Shown here: positions 37,328 to 45,613 of the stretch, one piece after another
How positions within the stretch are numbered: the stretch's first letter is position 1
Layout: every line of letters begins with the position of its first letter
NCBI GenBank assembly: GCA_011050525.1
Contig: DRFO01000020.1
Coordinates: 1-64,000, forward strand
From: Halopseudomonas xinjiangensis
Lineage (GTDB): Bacteria; Pseudomonadota; Gammaproteobacteria; Pseudomonadales; Pseudomonadaceae
Direction of reading: 5' to 3'
DNA length: 64,000 bases
Translations under genes and position numbers: made by a program
Notes under the pieces: generated by a model
What the model saw: only the letters and a program-made list of their open reading frames with translations
Told to the model about the DNA's origin: nothing
Database searches by the model: none

Positions 37328-38161
37328 GTGTCCCGCTTATCAGCTATCAGAACAATTAAAGGCCGGACCAGTGCGGCGCTCTGGCTCAGCACCGTGCTGT
37401 GGTCACTGTTCCTGGCGGTCAGTCCTGCCAATGCCCAGGACGCGGGGATGCGCGACAAGGTCGCGATCATCACCGGGACTAGTCATGGCTTGGGCCGGGA
37501 GCTTGCGCTGCTCGGTGCGAAGAACGGCATGAAGCTGGTTCTGGTCGATATGCGCGCCGAGCCCTCGCAACAACTCGCCGAGCAAATCCGGACCCAGGGC
37601 GGAGAAGCGGTTTTTGTCGAAGCGGACCTGGCAGACCAGAACCAGCGAGGCAAGGTAATCGACCAGGCGATGGAACGCTTTGGCCGCATCGATTATCTAT
37701 TCAACAATGCTGGCTATTCCTACATCGCCACGCTGGAGCAGATGGACCTCAAACAGGCGAAGCATCTGTTCGACGTCAACTATTGGGCCTACGCTGACTT
37801 GGCCCAGCGTGTTATTCCCATCATGCGGGAGCAGGGTGGCGGAACCATTCTCAATGTATCTTCCATCCTGGGTATGCGTCCGGCGCCAGAAGGGCTGGGT
37901 CATTACGCAGCGACCAAACATGCGCTGCATGGCTTGTTCCAGACGGTTGCCGTGGAACTCAAGGAAGACAATATCAAGGTTTTTCTTGCTGCGCCTGCGG
38001 GAATGCGCACCCAGATCAGCAAGCATTCAGTGGGTCCTGGCGCGTCTGATGAAGACCGCGCTGCCGACTGGGAAGATCCGGCTATTCCCGCGCGTGACAT
38101 CTTCGAGATGATTCAGGGCAACCAGACGGTTTTCAATCCAGGCTACATTGGCCGGCAATGA
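37328..38161 (+). CDS. Short-chain dehydrogenase/reductase with apparent signal peptide
   Basis: 277 residues. GTG start at 37328 with GGAGG at 37317-37321. Residues 1-37 look like a Sec signal peptide (basic start, hydrophobic 17-31, SPANA-QDA), followed by a full classical SDR domain: TGTSHGLG (49-56), NNAG (126-129), Ser178/179 and YAATK (193-197). No twin-arginine motif. An internal ATG at 37448 would give a normal cytosolic SDR but has only an abutting GGGG upstream. Substrate unknown. Followed closely (55 bp) by the ferritin-like gene. Confidence 0.88.
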   Translation: MSRLSAIRTIKGRTSAALWLSTVLWSLFLAVSPANAQDAGMRDKVAIITGTSHGLGRELALLGAKNGMKLVLVDMRAEPSQQLAEQIRTQGGEAVFVEADLADQNQRGKVIDQAMERFGRIDYLFNNAGYSYIATLEQMDLKQAKHLFDVNYWAYADLAQRVIPIMREQGGGTILNVSSILGMRPAPEGLGHYAATKHALHGLFQTVAVELKEDNIKVFLAAPAGMRTQISKHSVGPGASDEDRAADWEDPAIPARDIFEMIQGNQTVFNPGYIGRQ

Positions 38162-38216
38162 TTATCGGTGGGCCTCACCGCCCGCGATCCAGCCATAGCA
38201 AAATGAGGAGAATTTG

Positions 38217-38504
38217 ATGTCCAATGAAGGCTATCACGAACCCGTAACAGAGCTCAGTGACGAGACACGCGACATGCACCGGGCGATCGTATCGCTCATG
38301 GAAGAACTGGAAGCCGTTGACTGGTACAACCAGCGCATGGACTCCTGCAAGGATGAAGAGCTTAGGGGCCTGCTCAAGCACAACCGGGACGAAGAAAAGG
38401 AGCACGCGGCCATGGTGCTCGAATGGATACGCCGCCGGGATCCCGAGTTTGACGAGCAGCTACGCAAATATCTGTTCAAGGACGCTGATCTGAACCACGA
38501 CTGA
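38217..38504 (+). CDS. Encapsulated-ferritin-type (EncFtn-like) ferritin, no encapsulin
   Basis: 95-residue, two-helix protein strongly resembling the EncFtn of Rhodospirillum rubrum (HRAIVSLMEELEAVDWY and HNRDEEKEHAAMVLEW). Ferroxidase residues Glu30, Glu60 and His63 are present, as are Glu29, Glu32, Trp36 and Tyr37 around the metal site. In known systems this protein lies inside an encapsulin shell and carries a C-terminal targeting peptide. Here it stops at DLNHD without one, and no encapsulin gene is nearby. ATG at 38217 has GAGGAG upstream. Likely a ten-subunit ring ferroxidase. Cys44 may be relevant to metal handling. Confidence 0.88.
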   Translation: MSNEGYHEPVTELSDETRDMHRAIVSLMEELEAVDWYNQRMDSCKDEELRGLLKHNRDEEKEHAAMVLEWIRRRDPEFDEQLRKYLFKDADLNHD

Positions 38505-38558
38505 GGCAGGGCCGCTACTTTGTTTGGGTAGCGGCAGTTCAAACAGCACGTTGGAATG

Positions 38559-39071
38559 TCAGGCTTCCGTCAGTTCGACCATCAGATCCGCGGCAAGACT
38601 CTCCAGATCCCCCCGTAACGCTGCCAGGTCTGTCTGCGGATAGACGCCAAGGCGCGCTTCGGCTTTGAACAACAGGTCGGCGCTCATTGGCGCCGGGCTA
38701 CACTCGGTCTCCAACTGCTCCACATTGACGCCATGTCGCGCCAGGATCTGTGACACCTCATAAACGATGCCCGGACGGTCATTACCGACCAGATTCAGCA
38801 GCAGGGTGGTCTGCTCAGGCAAATCGGCCTGGCCGCTGACGGCTACCTGAACGTTGATGCCCAGGCTGGTCAGGCCATCCAGATCGATACGCAGTGCTTC
38901 GACTTTCTCGGCGGCAACGTCCACTCGTAGAATGCCCGCAAATTGCCCGGCCATGCGTGCCATGCTGCTTTCCAGCCAGTTGCCGCCATGCCGGGTAATG
39001 GTCTGGGCGATACTTTCCACGAGGCCAGGCTTGTCGGCGGATATTACGGTCAGAACGAGCGGGGTGTTCAT
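38559..39071 (-). CDS. GcvR-like ACT-domain protein
   Basis: 170 residues made of two ACT domains (LVLTVISADKPGLVESIAQT near the start, and LLNLVGNDRPGIVYEVSQIL in the middle). This is the architecture of the glycine cleavage repressor GcvR, which in E. coli binds GcvA and responds to glycine. ATG at 39071 gives the family N-terminus; 39113 extends it by 14 atypical residues. No GcvA is in the window, so the partner is unknown. Confidence 0.85.
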   Translation of the reverse strand: MNTPLVLTVISADKPGLVESIAQTITRHGGNWLESSMARMAGQFAGILRVDVAAEKVEALRIDLDGLTSLGINVQVAVSGQADLPEQTTLLLNLVGNDRPGIVYEVSQILARHGVNVEQLETECSPAPMSADLLFKAEARLGVYPQTDLAALRGDLESLAADLMVELTEA

Positions 39072-39122
39072 GGTCAGACTCCAGTGGGACGCTGCAACCG
39101 GCGTTGCAGCCAACGATTGTGA

Positions 39123-40007
39123 TCAATCCTGATAATAGCGACCGTCGCCAGAGGCCATCATTTCCTGGCAGATCGCTTCAAGGCTTTCGTAATCATATTC
39201 AGACAGGCCGACATATTCGAGGATCAAAGTACCAATCTCGTTCCACTCATGATCCACCGGATGGTTGCCGAGCACCTGATAGGCTTTGCATATATGCTCG
39301 GCCATTTTCAAAATGGCCAGCATGTTTTTCAGCGTAGCGTCTTTGCTGCCATATTCGAGAAATATCTGCTGCGCATTGTGGTGGCTGGCGATAGCCTCGC
39401 ACAAATGCCCTGGCAACAGCCAGGACTTGGCGGTGAAGTAGCCGATCACAGCATGATTGGTATTGAGCCGGTGATTTTCGATGTCGACGATCCGCTGCCC
39501 GCTTTGGGCGTAGGATTCTTCCATTACTTCTATGTAGTACGGAAACCGGCTCAGCATCAGCGGGATGCCGCAGTTATGGAGCAGGCCCAGGGCATAGGCC
39601 TCGTCAGGTTCGAGACAGCCGATACGTTTTGCCAGGGTCATGCAGGTCATGGCCACGTCCTGGGCGCTGTCCCAGAAGCGATTGAGGTTGACGATGTTCT
39701 CATCGGTCAGCTCGCCCCGGATGGACTGGGCATTGACGATGTTGATTACCTTTTTCACACCAAGCAGGTTGACCGCTTGCTGGATCGAGGTAATGCGGTT
39801 AGCCAGTCCAAAGAACGGCGAATTGACGATTTTAAGGAGGCTGCCGGATAGCCCGGGGTCCTGGCTGATAAGCCTTGCTATGACCCTGAGATCCGGGTCC
39901 GGCATAACCTGCTCCATCTGCAGATCAACCATGATCTGCGGCTGAGGGGGTACGCTTATTCCTTGCAAGGCATGCCTGATTTGCTCGTCCGTAAGATCCT
40001 GTGACAT
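39123..40007 (-). CDS. HDOD-domain protein
   Basis: 294 residues. The HDOD domain (about 15-210) includes RLISQDPGLSGSLLKIVNSPFF, TSIQQAVNLLGVKKV and HNCGIPLML; the HD metal residues are altered as in most HDOD proteins, so it is regulatory rather than a phosphodiesterase. Such proteins influence motility, stress and biofilm signalling. ATG at 40007; the long upstream open frame runs antisense to rlmI. Divergent from rlmI. Confidence 0.9.
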   Translation of the reverse strand: MSQDLTDEQIRHALQGISVPPQPQIMVDLQMEQVMPDPDLRVIARLISQDPGLSGSLLKIVNSPFFGLANRITSIQQAVNLLGVKKVINIVNAQSIRGELTDENIVNLNRFWDSAQDVAMTCMTLAKRIGCLEPDEAYALGLLHNCGIPLMLSRFPYYIEVMEESYAQSGQRIVDIENHRLNTNHAVIGYFTAKSWLLPGHLCEAIASHHNAQQIFLEYGSKDATLKNMLAILKMAEHICKAYQVLGNHPVDHEWNEIGTLILEYVGLSEYDYESLEAICQEMMASGDGRYYQD

Positions 40008-40071
40008 GGTCGTGCTGTCCTTGTTTGCTGGATTGCGAGTGTAGCCGGAGACTGGCGGCCTTGGCACCCTG

Positions 40072-40077
40072 TATAAT
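40072..40077 (+). promoter_or_regulatory. Candidate -10 element for rlmI
   Basis: A consensus TATAAT 45 bases before the rlmI start. No convincing -35 lies 16-18 bases upstream, so this is a weak assignment. Confidence 0.4.
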
Positions 40078-40121
40078 GCGCGCCCGGTAGAATTTTCTGC
40101 CAGCCCATTCAGGAGTCCGCG

Positions 40122-41315
40122 ATGAATCTGCCCAGCCTGCGTCTGAAAACCAACAGCGATCGCCGTATAAAAGGTGGCCATTTGTGGGTGTTCAGTAATG
40201 AGGTAGACATCACCCAAACGCCTCTGACTGCGCTTGAGTCCGGTCAGGAGGTGCAGATCGAGACCGTAGCCGGCAAGGTACTTGGCCTGGCCACGGTCAG
40301 CCCCAACAACTTGATCTGCGCTCGACTGCATAGCCGAGATGCCGCCCATCCGCTGGACAAGCCGTTGTTGGTGCACCGTTTCAAAATCGCCCTGAGCCTG
40401 CGTGAAAAGCTGTTCGACAAGCCATTCTATCGGTTGGTCTATGGTGAGTCTGATCTTTTGCCGGGTCTGGTGGTTGATCGGTTCGCCGATCACCTGGTGG
40501 TCCAGATCTCGACCCCAGGCATGGAGCGCGTGCGCGAGGCTATTATCGAGGCGCTGGTACAGGTGTTGAAACCCGTCGGAATATTGTTCAAGAACGACAA
40601 TGCCGCCCGCGCCGCCGAGGGCTTGCCCTCACTGGTTGAAGCGGTGCACGGCGAAATGCCCGAGCGCGTAGCGCTGGAAGAGAACGGCGTGCGATTCGAA
40701 GCACCGGTGTGGCAGGGTCAGAAGACCGGCTGGTTTTATGATCACCGTATGAATCGCGCACGTCTGGCGCCCTATGTGGCAGGTAAACGCGTGCTGGATC
40801 TGTATAGCTATATCGGTGGCTGGGGAGTGCAGGCGGCAGTGTTCGGCGCGTCCGAAGTAATGTGTGTGGACAGTTCGGCACCTGCGCTGGATATGGTCGA
40901 ACACAACGCATCTCTGAATGGCGTGGCGGAGAAGATGGCAGTGGTGGAAGGTGATGTAATGGATGCCCTGCGCGAGCTGAAGACGGCAGGCGAGAAGTTT
41001 GATGTGATCATTGCCGATCCGCCAGCCTTCATCAAAAAGCGCAAGGATATACGTAACGGCGAGGGCGCGTATCGACGACTCAATGAGCAGGCCATGCGTC
41101 TGTTGAACAAGGACGGCGTTCTGGTTTCGGCCTCCTGCTCGATGCATCTGGCGGAGGACAACCTGCGGGACATCCTGCTGGCTGCCAGCCGCCATCTGGA
41201 CCGTCATCTGGTCATCGCCGAGCGCGGATTCCAGGGTCCGGATCACCCGTTGCATCCGGCCATCCCTGAAACAGGCTACATCAAGTCGTACTTCTGCCGG
41301 GTGTTGCCGGTCTGA
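40122..41315 (+). CDS. rlmI: 23S rRNA (cytosine-1962-C5)-methyltransferase RlmI
   Basis: 397 residues: N-terminal PUA-type RNA-binding domain (RRIKGGHLWVFSNEVD), then a Rossmann methyltransferase with SAM loop VLDLYSYIGGWGVQAAVFGA, DPPAFIKKRKD and the C-terminal SASCSMHL with catalytic Cys. ATG at 40122 follows AGGAGT. Methylates C1962 of 23S rRNA with S-adenosylmethionine. Stands alone between HDOD and the repeat cluster. Confidence 0.93.
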   Translation: MNLPSLRLKTNSDRRIKGGHLWVFSNEVDITQTPLTALESGQEVQIETVAGKVLGLATVSPNNLICARLHSRDAAHPLDKPLLVHRFKIALSLREKLFDKPFYRLVYGESDLLPGLVVDRFADHLVVQISTPGMERVREAIIEALVQVLKPVGILFKNDNAARAAEGLPSLVEAVHGEMPERVALEENGVRFEAPVWQGQKTGWFYDHRMNRARLAPYVAGKRVLDLYSYIGGWGVQAAVFGASEVMCVDSSAPALDMVEHNASLNGVAEKMAVVEGDVMDALRELKTAGEKFDVIIADPPAFIKKRKDIRNGEGAYRRLNEQAMRLLNKDGVLVSASCSMHLAEDNLRDILLAASRHLDRHLVIAERGFQGPDHPLHPAIPETGYIKSYFCRVLPV

Positions 41316-41336
41316 ATGAAGTGCTTGCTCCTGATC

Positions 41337-41359
41337 CGGCGCGGAAAGGCTCCGCGCCG
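41337..41359 (+). terminator. Hairpin after rlmI
   Basis: CGGCGCGGA and TCCGCGCCG form a perfect 9-bp stem with loop AAGGC, 22 bases after the rlmI stop; no T-run. Confidence 0.5.
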
Positions 41360-41418
41360 AGCGGCACTTAGGGGTCGCCACGTTGATCCGGTCACATAGG
41401 TAACCTTGTAAACCATGG

Positions 41419-41438
41419 ATTCCCGCCTTCGCGGGAAT
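41419..41438. repeat. REP-like hairpin
   Basis: ATTCCCGC-CTTC-GCGGGAAT followed by GACGA. The same short palindrome recurs, in one or other orientation and with ATCCCCGC arms, at 41516-41535, 41634-41653 and 41872-41891, and in damaged form near 41990-42008. It is a widespread intergenic repeat type in many Proteobacteria. Confidence 0.8.
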
Positions 41439-41512
41439 GACGAGTGTTGAGTTAAGTAGTGCCAATTTGAATTAGTAAGTGTCAAGGCTCATCCTCGTGA
41501 TTGCCGAGGCCC

Positions 41513-41660
41513 GTTATCCCCGCGAAGGCGGGGATCCAAAGAACTGGGACATCACCCCTCGCAGCGGTGAGCCGGCAAATTAGTCTGAATCGCCAACCAC
41601 TGGGCCGCCAGCCGCTGGACCGCCAGCCGCTGGATTCCCGCTTTCGCGGGAATGACGAAT
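41513..41660. repeat. Long direct repeat, copy 1
   Basis: About 145 bases: a REP-like hairpin (41516-41535), a middle segment with CCAAAGAACTGGGACAT and GCGGTGAGCCGGCAAATTAG, several tandem CCGCCAGCCGCTGGA-like 15-mers and a second REP-like hairpin (41634-41653). It is nearly repeated at 41868-42015. No gene. Confidence 0.8.
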
Positions 41661-41731
41661 TTTTTAGATAAGTCAGTGCCAAGGCCGTCATTGTAATTGC
41701 CAAGGCTCGTTATCGTTCTAGAACCATGTCC

Positions 41732-41854
41732 GGCATTCTCCCGAAAGCAGCCCCTCGCCATCCCGTGCCTCTGGCATTCTCCCGAAAGCAGTCCCTCGCC
41801 ATCCCGCGCCTCTGGCATTCTCCCGAAAGCATTCCCTCGCCATCCTGCGCCCCG
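41732..41854. repeat. 41-bp tandem repeat, three copies
   Basis: Units start at 41732, 41773 and 41814. Each begins GGCATTCTCCCGAAAGCA and continues CCCTCGCCATCC, with the third copy more diverged. The period is not a multiple of three, so it is unlikely to be coding. Confidence 0.85.
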
Positions 41855-41867
41855 TCATCCCGTGCCC

Positions 41868-42015
41868 CGTCATCCCCGCGAAGGCGGGGATCCAAAGAAC
41901 TGGGACATGAACCCTCGCAGCGGTGAGCCGGCAAATTAGTCTGAATCGCCAGCCGCTGGGCTGCCAGCCGCTGGATCGCCAGCCGCTGGATTTCGCCTTC
42001 GCAGGAATGACGAAT
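41868..42015. repeat. Long direct repeat, copy 2
   Basis: Second copy of the element at 41513-41660, offset by 355-356 bases with roughly ten differences. Its last hairpin (41990-42008) is degenerate. Together with the tandem repeats it fills the gene-free 41360-42050 stretch between rlmI and the HAD phosphatase. Confidence 0.8.
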
Positions 42016-42050
42016 TTGGGTTTAATGACCGTTATTAGCCGCCACACCAG

Positions 42051-42707
42051 CTAGTCACGCAAGCTGATAACCGGCCACCCCTGCTCTTGGGCATGTGCTC
42101 GCAGGGTGTCGTCCGGGTCAACCGCCACCGGGTGATCGACCATGCCCAGTAACGGCAGATCATTATGCGAGTCGCTGTAAAAATAAGCGCCTTCCAGGCT
42201 CCGGTCGTTTTCTTCCAGCCAGCGCTGCAAGCGGGTTACCTTGCCTTCGCGAAAGCACGCTACGTCAGTGGTGCGCCCGGTGTATCGTCCATCGGCCCGC
42301 TCGCATTCTGTCGCCAATAGAATATCGATACCCAGTTTGGCGGCGATCGGGCCGGTGACAAAGCGGTTGGTGGCAGTGATGATCATCAGGGTGTCGCCGG
42401 CATGGCGGTGCTTTTCAATCAACTCCAAAGCTCTGGGCAAGATAATGGAATCGATCTTGTCTGCCATGAATTGTAGATGCCAGGCGTCCAGTTGCTCTTC
42501 CGGGTGTTCACCCAGAAGCTGCAGGCAGAAGTTCAGATACACCTGAATATCCAATTTGCCGCTCAGGTAGTCATTGAAGAATTCATCATTGCGAGCCTGA
42601 TACTCGGCGGCATCTACGATGTTTTGCGCGACGATGAACTCACCCCAGGCGTGGTCGCTGTCGCCGCCAAGCAGGGTGTTGTCCAGGTCGAAAATGGCCA
42701 GTGACAC
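42051..42707 (-). CDS. HAD-IB family phosphatase, SerB-like (possible histidinol-phosphatase)
   Basis: 218 residues. GTG start at 42707 with AGGAG six bases upstream; this puts the nucleophile motif DLDNT at residues 6-10, as in the P. aeruginosa homologue I remember as a histidinol-phosphatase. Other motifs: TATNRF (motif II), and [11 protein letters not shown] (motif IV). A cytosolic Mg-dependent phosphomonoesterase; the substrate could be histidinol phosphate or phosphoserine. An ATG at 42743 adds 12 residues with a worse RBS. Confidence 0.88.
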   Translation of the reverse strand: MSLAIFDLDNTLLGGDSDHAWGEFIVAQNIVDAAEYQARNDEFFNDYLSGKLDIQVYLNFCLQLLGEHPEEQLDAWHLQFMADKIDSIILPRALELIEKHRHAGDTLMIITATNRFVTGPIAAKLGIDILLATECERADGRYTGRTTDVACFREGKVTRLQRWLEENDRSLEGAYFYSDSHNDLPLLGMVDHPVAVDPDDTLRAHAQEQGWPVISLRD

Positions 42708-42851
42708 GGCATGCTCCTGTGATATGTAAGCAGAGGGCTCCAAGGATAATCCAGGCTGCGGGCAAATGCTTCAGCAGTGCGCCATTTATGCAATTGCTGC
42801 CCCGCGCGTCTTTGTGGAACAATGCGGTGAAAGAGAAAAAGGATACTGGCA

Positions 42852-43343
42852 GTGATTGACCCCGATGGTTTCCGTCCAAATGTAGGCATTATCCTGACCA
42901 ATGGGTTAGGGCAAGTGCTGTGGGCGCGGAGGATCGGGCAGGACGCGTGGCAGTTTCCACAGGGCGGCATCCAGCGTAACGAAAGTCCGGAGCAGGCGCT
43001 CTATCGTGAACTGCACGAAGAAGTAGGCCTGATGCCCGACGATGTCGAGATCCTTGCCTGTACCCGTGGCTGGCTGCGTTATCGGTTGCCACAGCGCCTG
43101 ATCCGCAGCCACTCACAGCCGATCTGCGTGGGTCAGAAACAAAAATGGTTCCTGCTTCGGCTCAAGGCCGACGAACAGCGGGTGTGTATGACCAAGACGC
43201 CCAAGCCGGAATTCGATGGTTGGCGTTGGGTGAGCTACTGGTATCCCCTCGGTCAGGTAGTGGCTTTCAAGCGTGACGTGTATCGGAGGGCGATGAAGGA
43301 ACTGGCGCCCAGACTTCCCCTTGGCGAACTGACGGAGTGCTGA
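42852..43343 (+). CDS. rppH: RNA 5'-pyrophosphohydrolase
   Basis: 163-residue Nudix enzyme that removes pyrophosphate from the 5' end of mRNA, starting RNase E-dependent decay. GTG start ([15 protein letters not shown]), nearly the same N-terminus as E. coli RppH. The Nudix box is complete: [20 protein letters not shown] followed by VGL. Three bases before the ptsP start, an arrangement conserved in gammaproteobacteria. Confidence 0.96.
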   Translation: MIDPDGFRPNVGIILTNGLGQVLWARRIGQDAWQFPQGGIQRNESPEQALYRELHEEVGLMPDDVEILACTRGWLRYRLPQRLIRSHSQPICVGQKQKWFLLRLKADEQRVCMTKTPKPEFDGWRWVSYWYPLGQVVAFKRDVYRRAMKELAPRLPLGELTEC

Positions 43344-43345
43344 AT

Positions 43346-45613
43346 ATGCTGAACACGCTGCGTCGCATTGTGCAGGAGGTCAACTCGGCAAGAGATTTGC
43401 CTACCGCCCTGTCAATAATCGTCCAGCGGGTTCGCGAGGCAATGGGCACGGAAGTATGCTCAGTCTATTTGCTGGATCCTGGCTCCACCCGCTATGTGCT
43501 GATGGCTACCGAAGGTCTCAACAAGGATGCCGTGGGCGTCGTGAGTCTGGCGACCAACGAAGGTCTGATTGGCTATGTAGGCGCCCGCGAGGAGCCTCTC
43601 AATCTGGAAGATGCCGCAGCGCATCCCCGCTTCCGCTATTTTGTCGAAACCGGCGAAGAGCGTTATGCCTCCTTTCTCGGCGTACCGATCATCCACCACC
43701 GCCGGGTCATGGGTGTGCTGGTGGTGCAGCAGAAGGAACGGCGACAATTCGACGAAAGTGAGGAATCGTTCCTCGTTACCATGAGCGCCCAGCTGGCTGG
43801 TGTTATCGCCCACGCCGAGGCGACCGGTTCAATCCGCGGCCTCGGCTGGGGCGGCGAGGTTGTTCAGGACACCCGGTTCGATGCGGTGCCCGGGGCCCCA
43901 GGCGTTGCTATCGGTCAGGCCGTGGTGGTATTGCCACCTGCTGATCTCGGTGCGGTGCCCGACAAGATTGTGACCGACATTGGCGCCGAATTGCAGCTGT
44001 TCGGCAAAGCGCTCGAGTCAGTGCGTCGTGATATGCAGGCCTTGTCCAGTAAATTGTCAGCACAGCTGCGTCCCGAAGAGCTGGCGTTGTTTGACGTCTA
44101 TCAGATGATGCTTGACGACGCGGCCCTCGGAAACGAGGTGACCGACATCATTAAACGCGGCCAATGGGCCCAGGGCGCCTTGCGTGAAGTGGTGAATGCC
44201 CATATAGGCCGTTTCGAGATGATGGACGATCCTTACCTGCGCGAGCGGGCTTCGGACGTCAAGGACCTCGGGCGCCGCATTCTCGCCTACCTGCAGGAGG
44301 CGGGTAAGCGTGAACTGGTTTTCCCCGACAATACCATCCTGGTCAGTGAGGAGCTTTCTCCGGTCATGCTTGGTGAAGTGCCGAAGGAGAAACTGGTAGG
44401 CCTGGTTTCTGTTCTCGGTTCCGGCAGTTCACACGTGGCGATTCTGGCACGGGCGATGGGCATTCCGACCGTGATGGGTGCGGTTGATCTGCCCTATACG
44501 CGGATGGATGGGCTTGAGCTGATTGTTGATGGTAACCATGGTGAGGTGTATTCCAATCCCTCCCAGGAGCTGCGGCGCCATTATCTGGAGTTGGTCCGCG
44601 AGGAGCGCGAACTGGTACAGGGGCTGGAAACGCTGCGCAGCGTTCCCTGTGTCACGCTTGACGGTTACCGCATGCCGCTCTGGGTCAACACCGGGTTGCT
44701 GGCCGATGTAGCCCGCTCGCTGGACCGGGGCGCTGAAGGCGTGGGGCTATACCGCACTGAAGTGCCGTTCATGATCCAGGACCGCTTTCCCAGCGAGAAG
44801 GAACAGCAAGCCATTTACCGTGAGCAACTTGAGGCTTTCCATCCACTGCCGGTCACCATGCGGACGTTGGATATCGGGGGCGACAAGGCGCTGACCTATT
44901 TTCCCATTAGGGAAGACAACCCCTTTCTGGGCTGGCGTGGAATCCGCGTAACGCTGGATCATCCAGAAATATTTCTGGTGCAGACGCGGGCCATGCTGAA
45001 GGCCAGTCAGGGACTCGACAACCTGCGCATCATGTTGCCAATGATCAGCAGCGTGTATGAGGTGGAGGAGGCATTGCATCTGCTTCATCGGGCTCACAGC
45101 GAAGTGTGCGATGAAGGATTCGACGTGCATATGCCGCCGGTGGGGGTGATGATTGAAGTGCCTGCGGCGGTTTACCAGGCGCGCGAGTTGGTGCAGATGG
45201 TCGATTTTCTCTCTGTAGGCACCAATGATCTCACGCAGTATTTGCTGGCGGTTGATCGCAACAACCCACGCGTGGCGGACCTCTATCATTCGCTGCATCC
45301 GGCTGTGCTTCAGGCGTTGATAAAAATCGCTACGGCCTGTCGCGCCGCCGGCAAGCCGATGAGCGTATGCGGCGAGATGGCTGGCGATCCCGCCGCGGCC
45401 GTGCTGCTTATGGCCATGGGATGTGATGTGCTTTCAATGAATGCCACCAACCTGCCGAAGGTCAAGTGGCTGTTGCGGCAGATCCGCCTGAGCGATGCCA
45501 GGGCATTGCTGGATGAGGTCATCGAGCTGGATAACCCCTATCTGGTGCAAAGTACCTTGCACCTGGCGTTGCGTAACCTGGGCCTGGGCAAGGTGCTCAG
45601 TCAGGGACGGTAA
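43346..45613 (+). CDS. ptsP: Phosphoenolpyruvate-protein phosphotransferase, PTS-Ntr enzyme I
   Basis: 755 residues: N-terminal GAF domain (about 17-160, responds to glutamine/nitrogen state), then the enzyme I domains. Phosphorylated His363 in GSGSSHVAILARAMGIP, PEP-binding GLYRTEVPFM, MRTLDIGGDKAL and SVGTNDLTQYLLAVDRN, catalytic Cys in MSVCGEMAGD. Starts the nitrogen PTS chain (PtsP-PtsO-PtsN). ATG at 43346, three bases after the rppH stop; CGGAG upstream. Its 3' end overlaps the convergent NRDE gene by 17 bases. Confidence 0.96.
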   Translation: MLNTLRRIVQEVNSARDLPTALSIIVQRVREAMGTEVCSVYLLDPGSTRYVLMATEGLNKDAVGVVSLATNEGLIGYVGAREEPLNLEDAAAHPRFRYFVETGEERYASFLGVPIIHHRRVMGVLVVQQKERRQFDESEESFLVTMSAQLAGVIAHAEATGSIRGLGWGGEVVQDTRFDAVPGAPGVAIGQAVVVLPPADLGAVPDKIVTDIGAELQLFGKALESVRRDMQALSSKLSAQLRPEELALFDVYQMMLDDAALGNEVTDIIKRGQWAQGALREVVNAHIGRFEMMDDPYLRERASDVKDLGRRILAYLQEAGKRELVFPDNTILVSEELSPVMLGEVPKEKLVGLVSVLGSGSSHVAILARAMGIPTVMGAVDLPYTRMDGLELIVDGNHGEVYSNPSQELRRHYLELVREERELVQGLETLRSVPCVTLDGYRMPLWVNTGLLADVARSLDRGAEGVGLYRTEVPFMIQDRFPSEKEQQAIYREQLEAFHPLPVTMRTLDIGGDKALTYFPIREDNPFLGWRGIRVTLDHPEIFLVQTRAMLKASQGLDNLRIMLPMISSVYEVEEALHLLHRAHSEVCDEGFDVHMPPVGVMIEVPAAVYQARELVQMVDFLSVGTNDLTQYLLAVDRNNPRVADLYHSLHPAVLQALIKIATACRAAGKPMSVCGEMAGDPAAAVLLMAMGCDVLSMNATNLPKVKWLLRQIRLSDARALLDEVIELDNPYLVQSTLHLALRNLGLGKVLSQGR

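Noticed and set aside
37328-37440. Tat (twin-arginine) signal in the SDR
   Set aside because: No Arg-Arg pair precedes the hydrophobic core; the segment is Sec-like.
40061-40077. Sigma-54 promoter before rlmI (TTGGCAC start)
   Set aside because: The required GC at the -12 position is missing; only a TATAAT is convincing.
41482-42047. Small open frames inside the repeat cluster
   Set aside because: They exist on both strands, arise from repeats whose period is not a multiple of three, and have no RBS.
41360-42050. CRISPR array
   Set aside because: Repeats are inverted hairpins and long duplications without regularly spaced unique spacers, and no cas genes are near.
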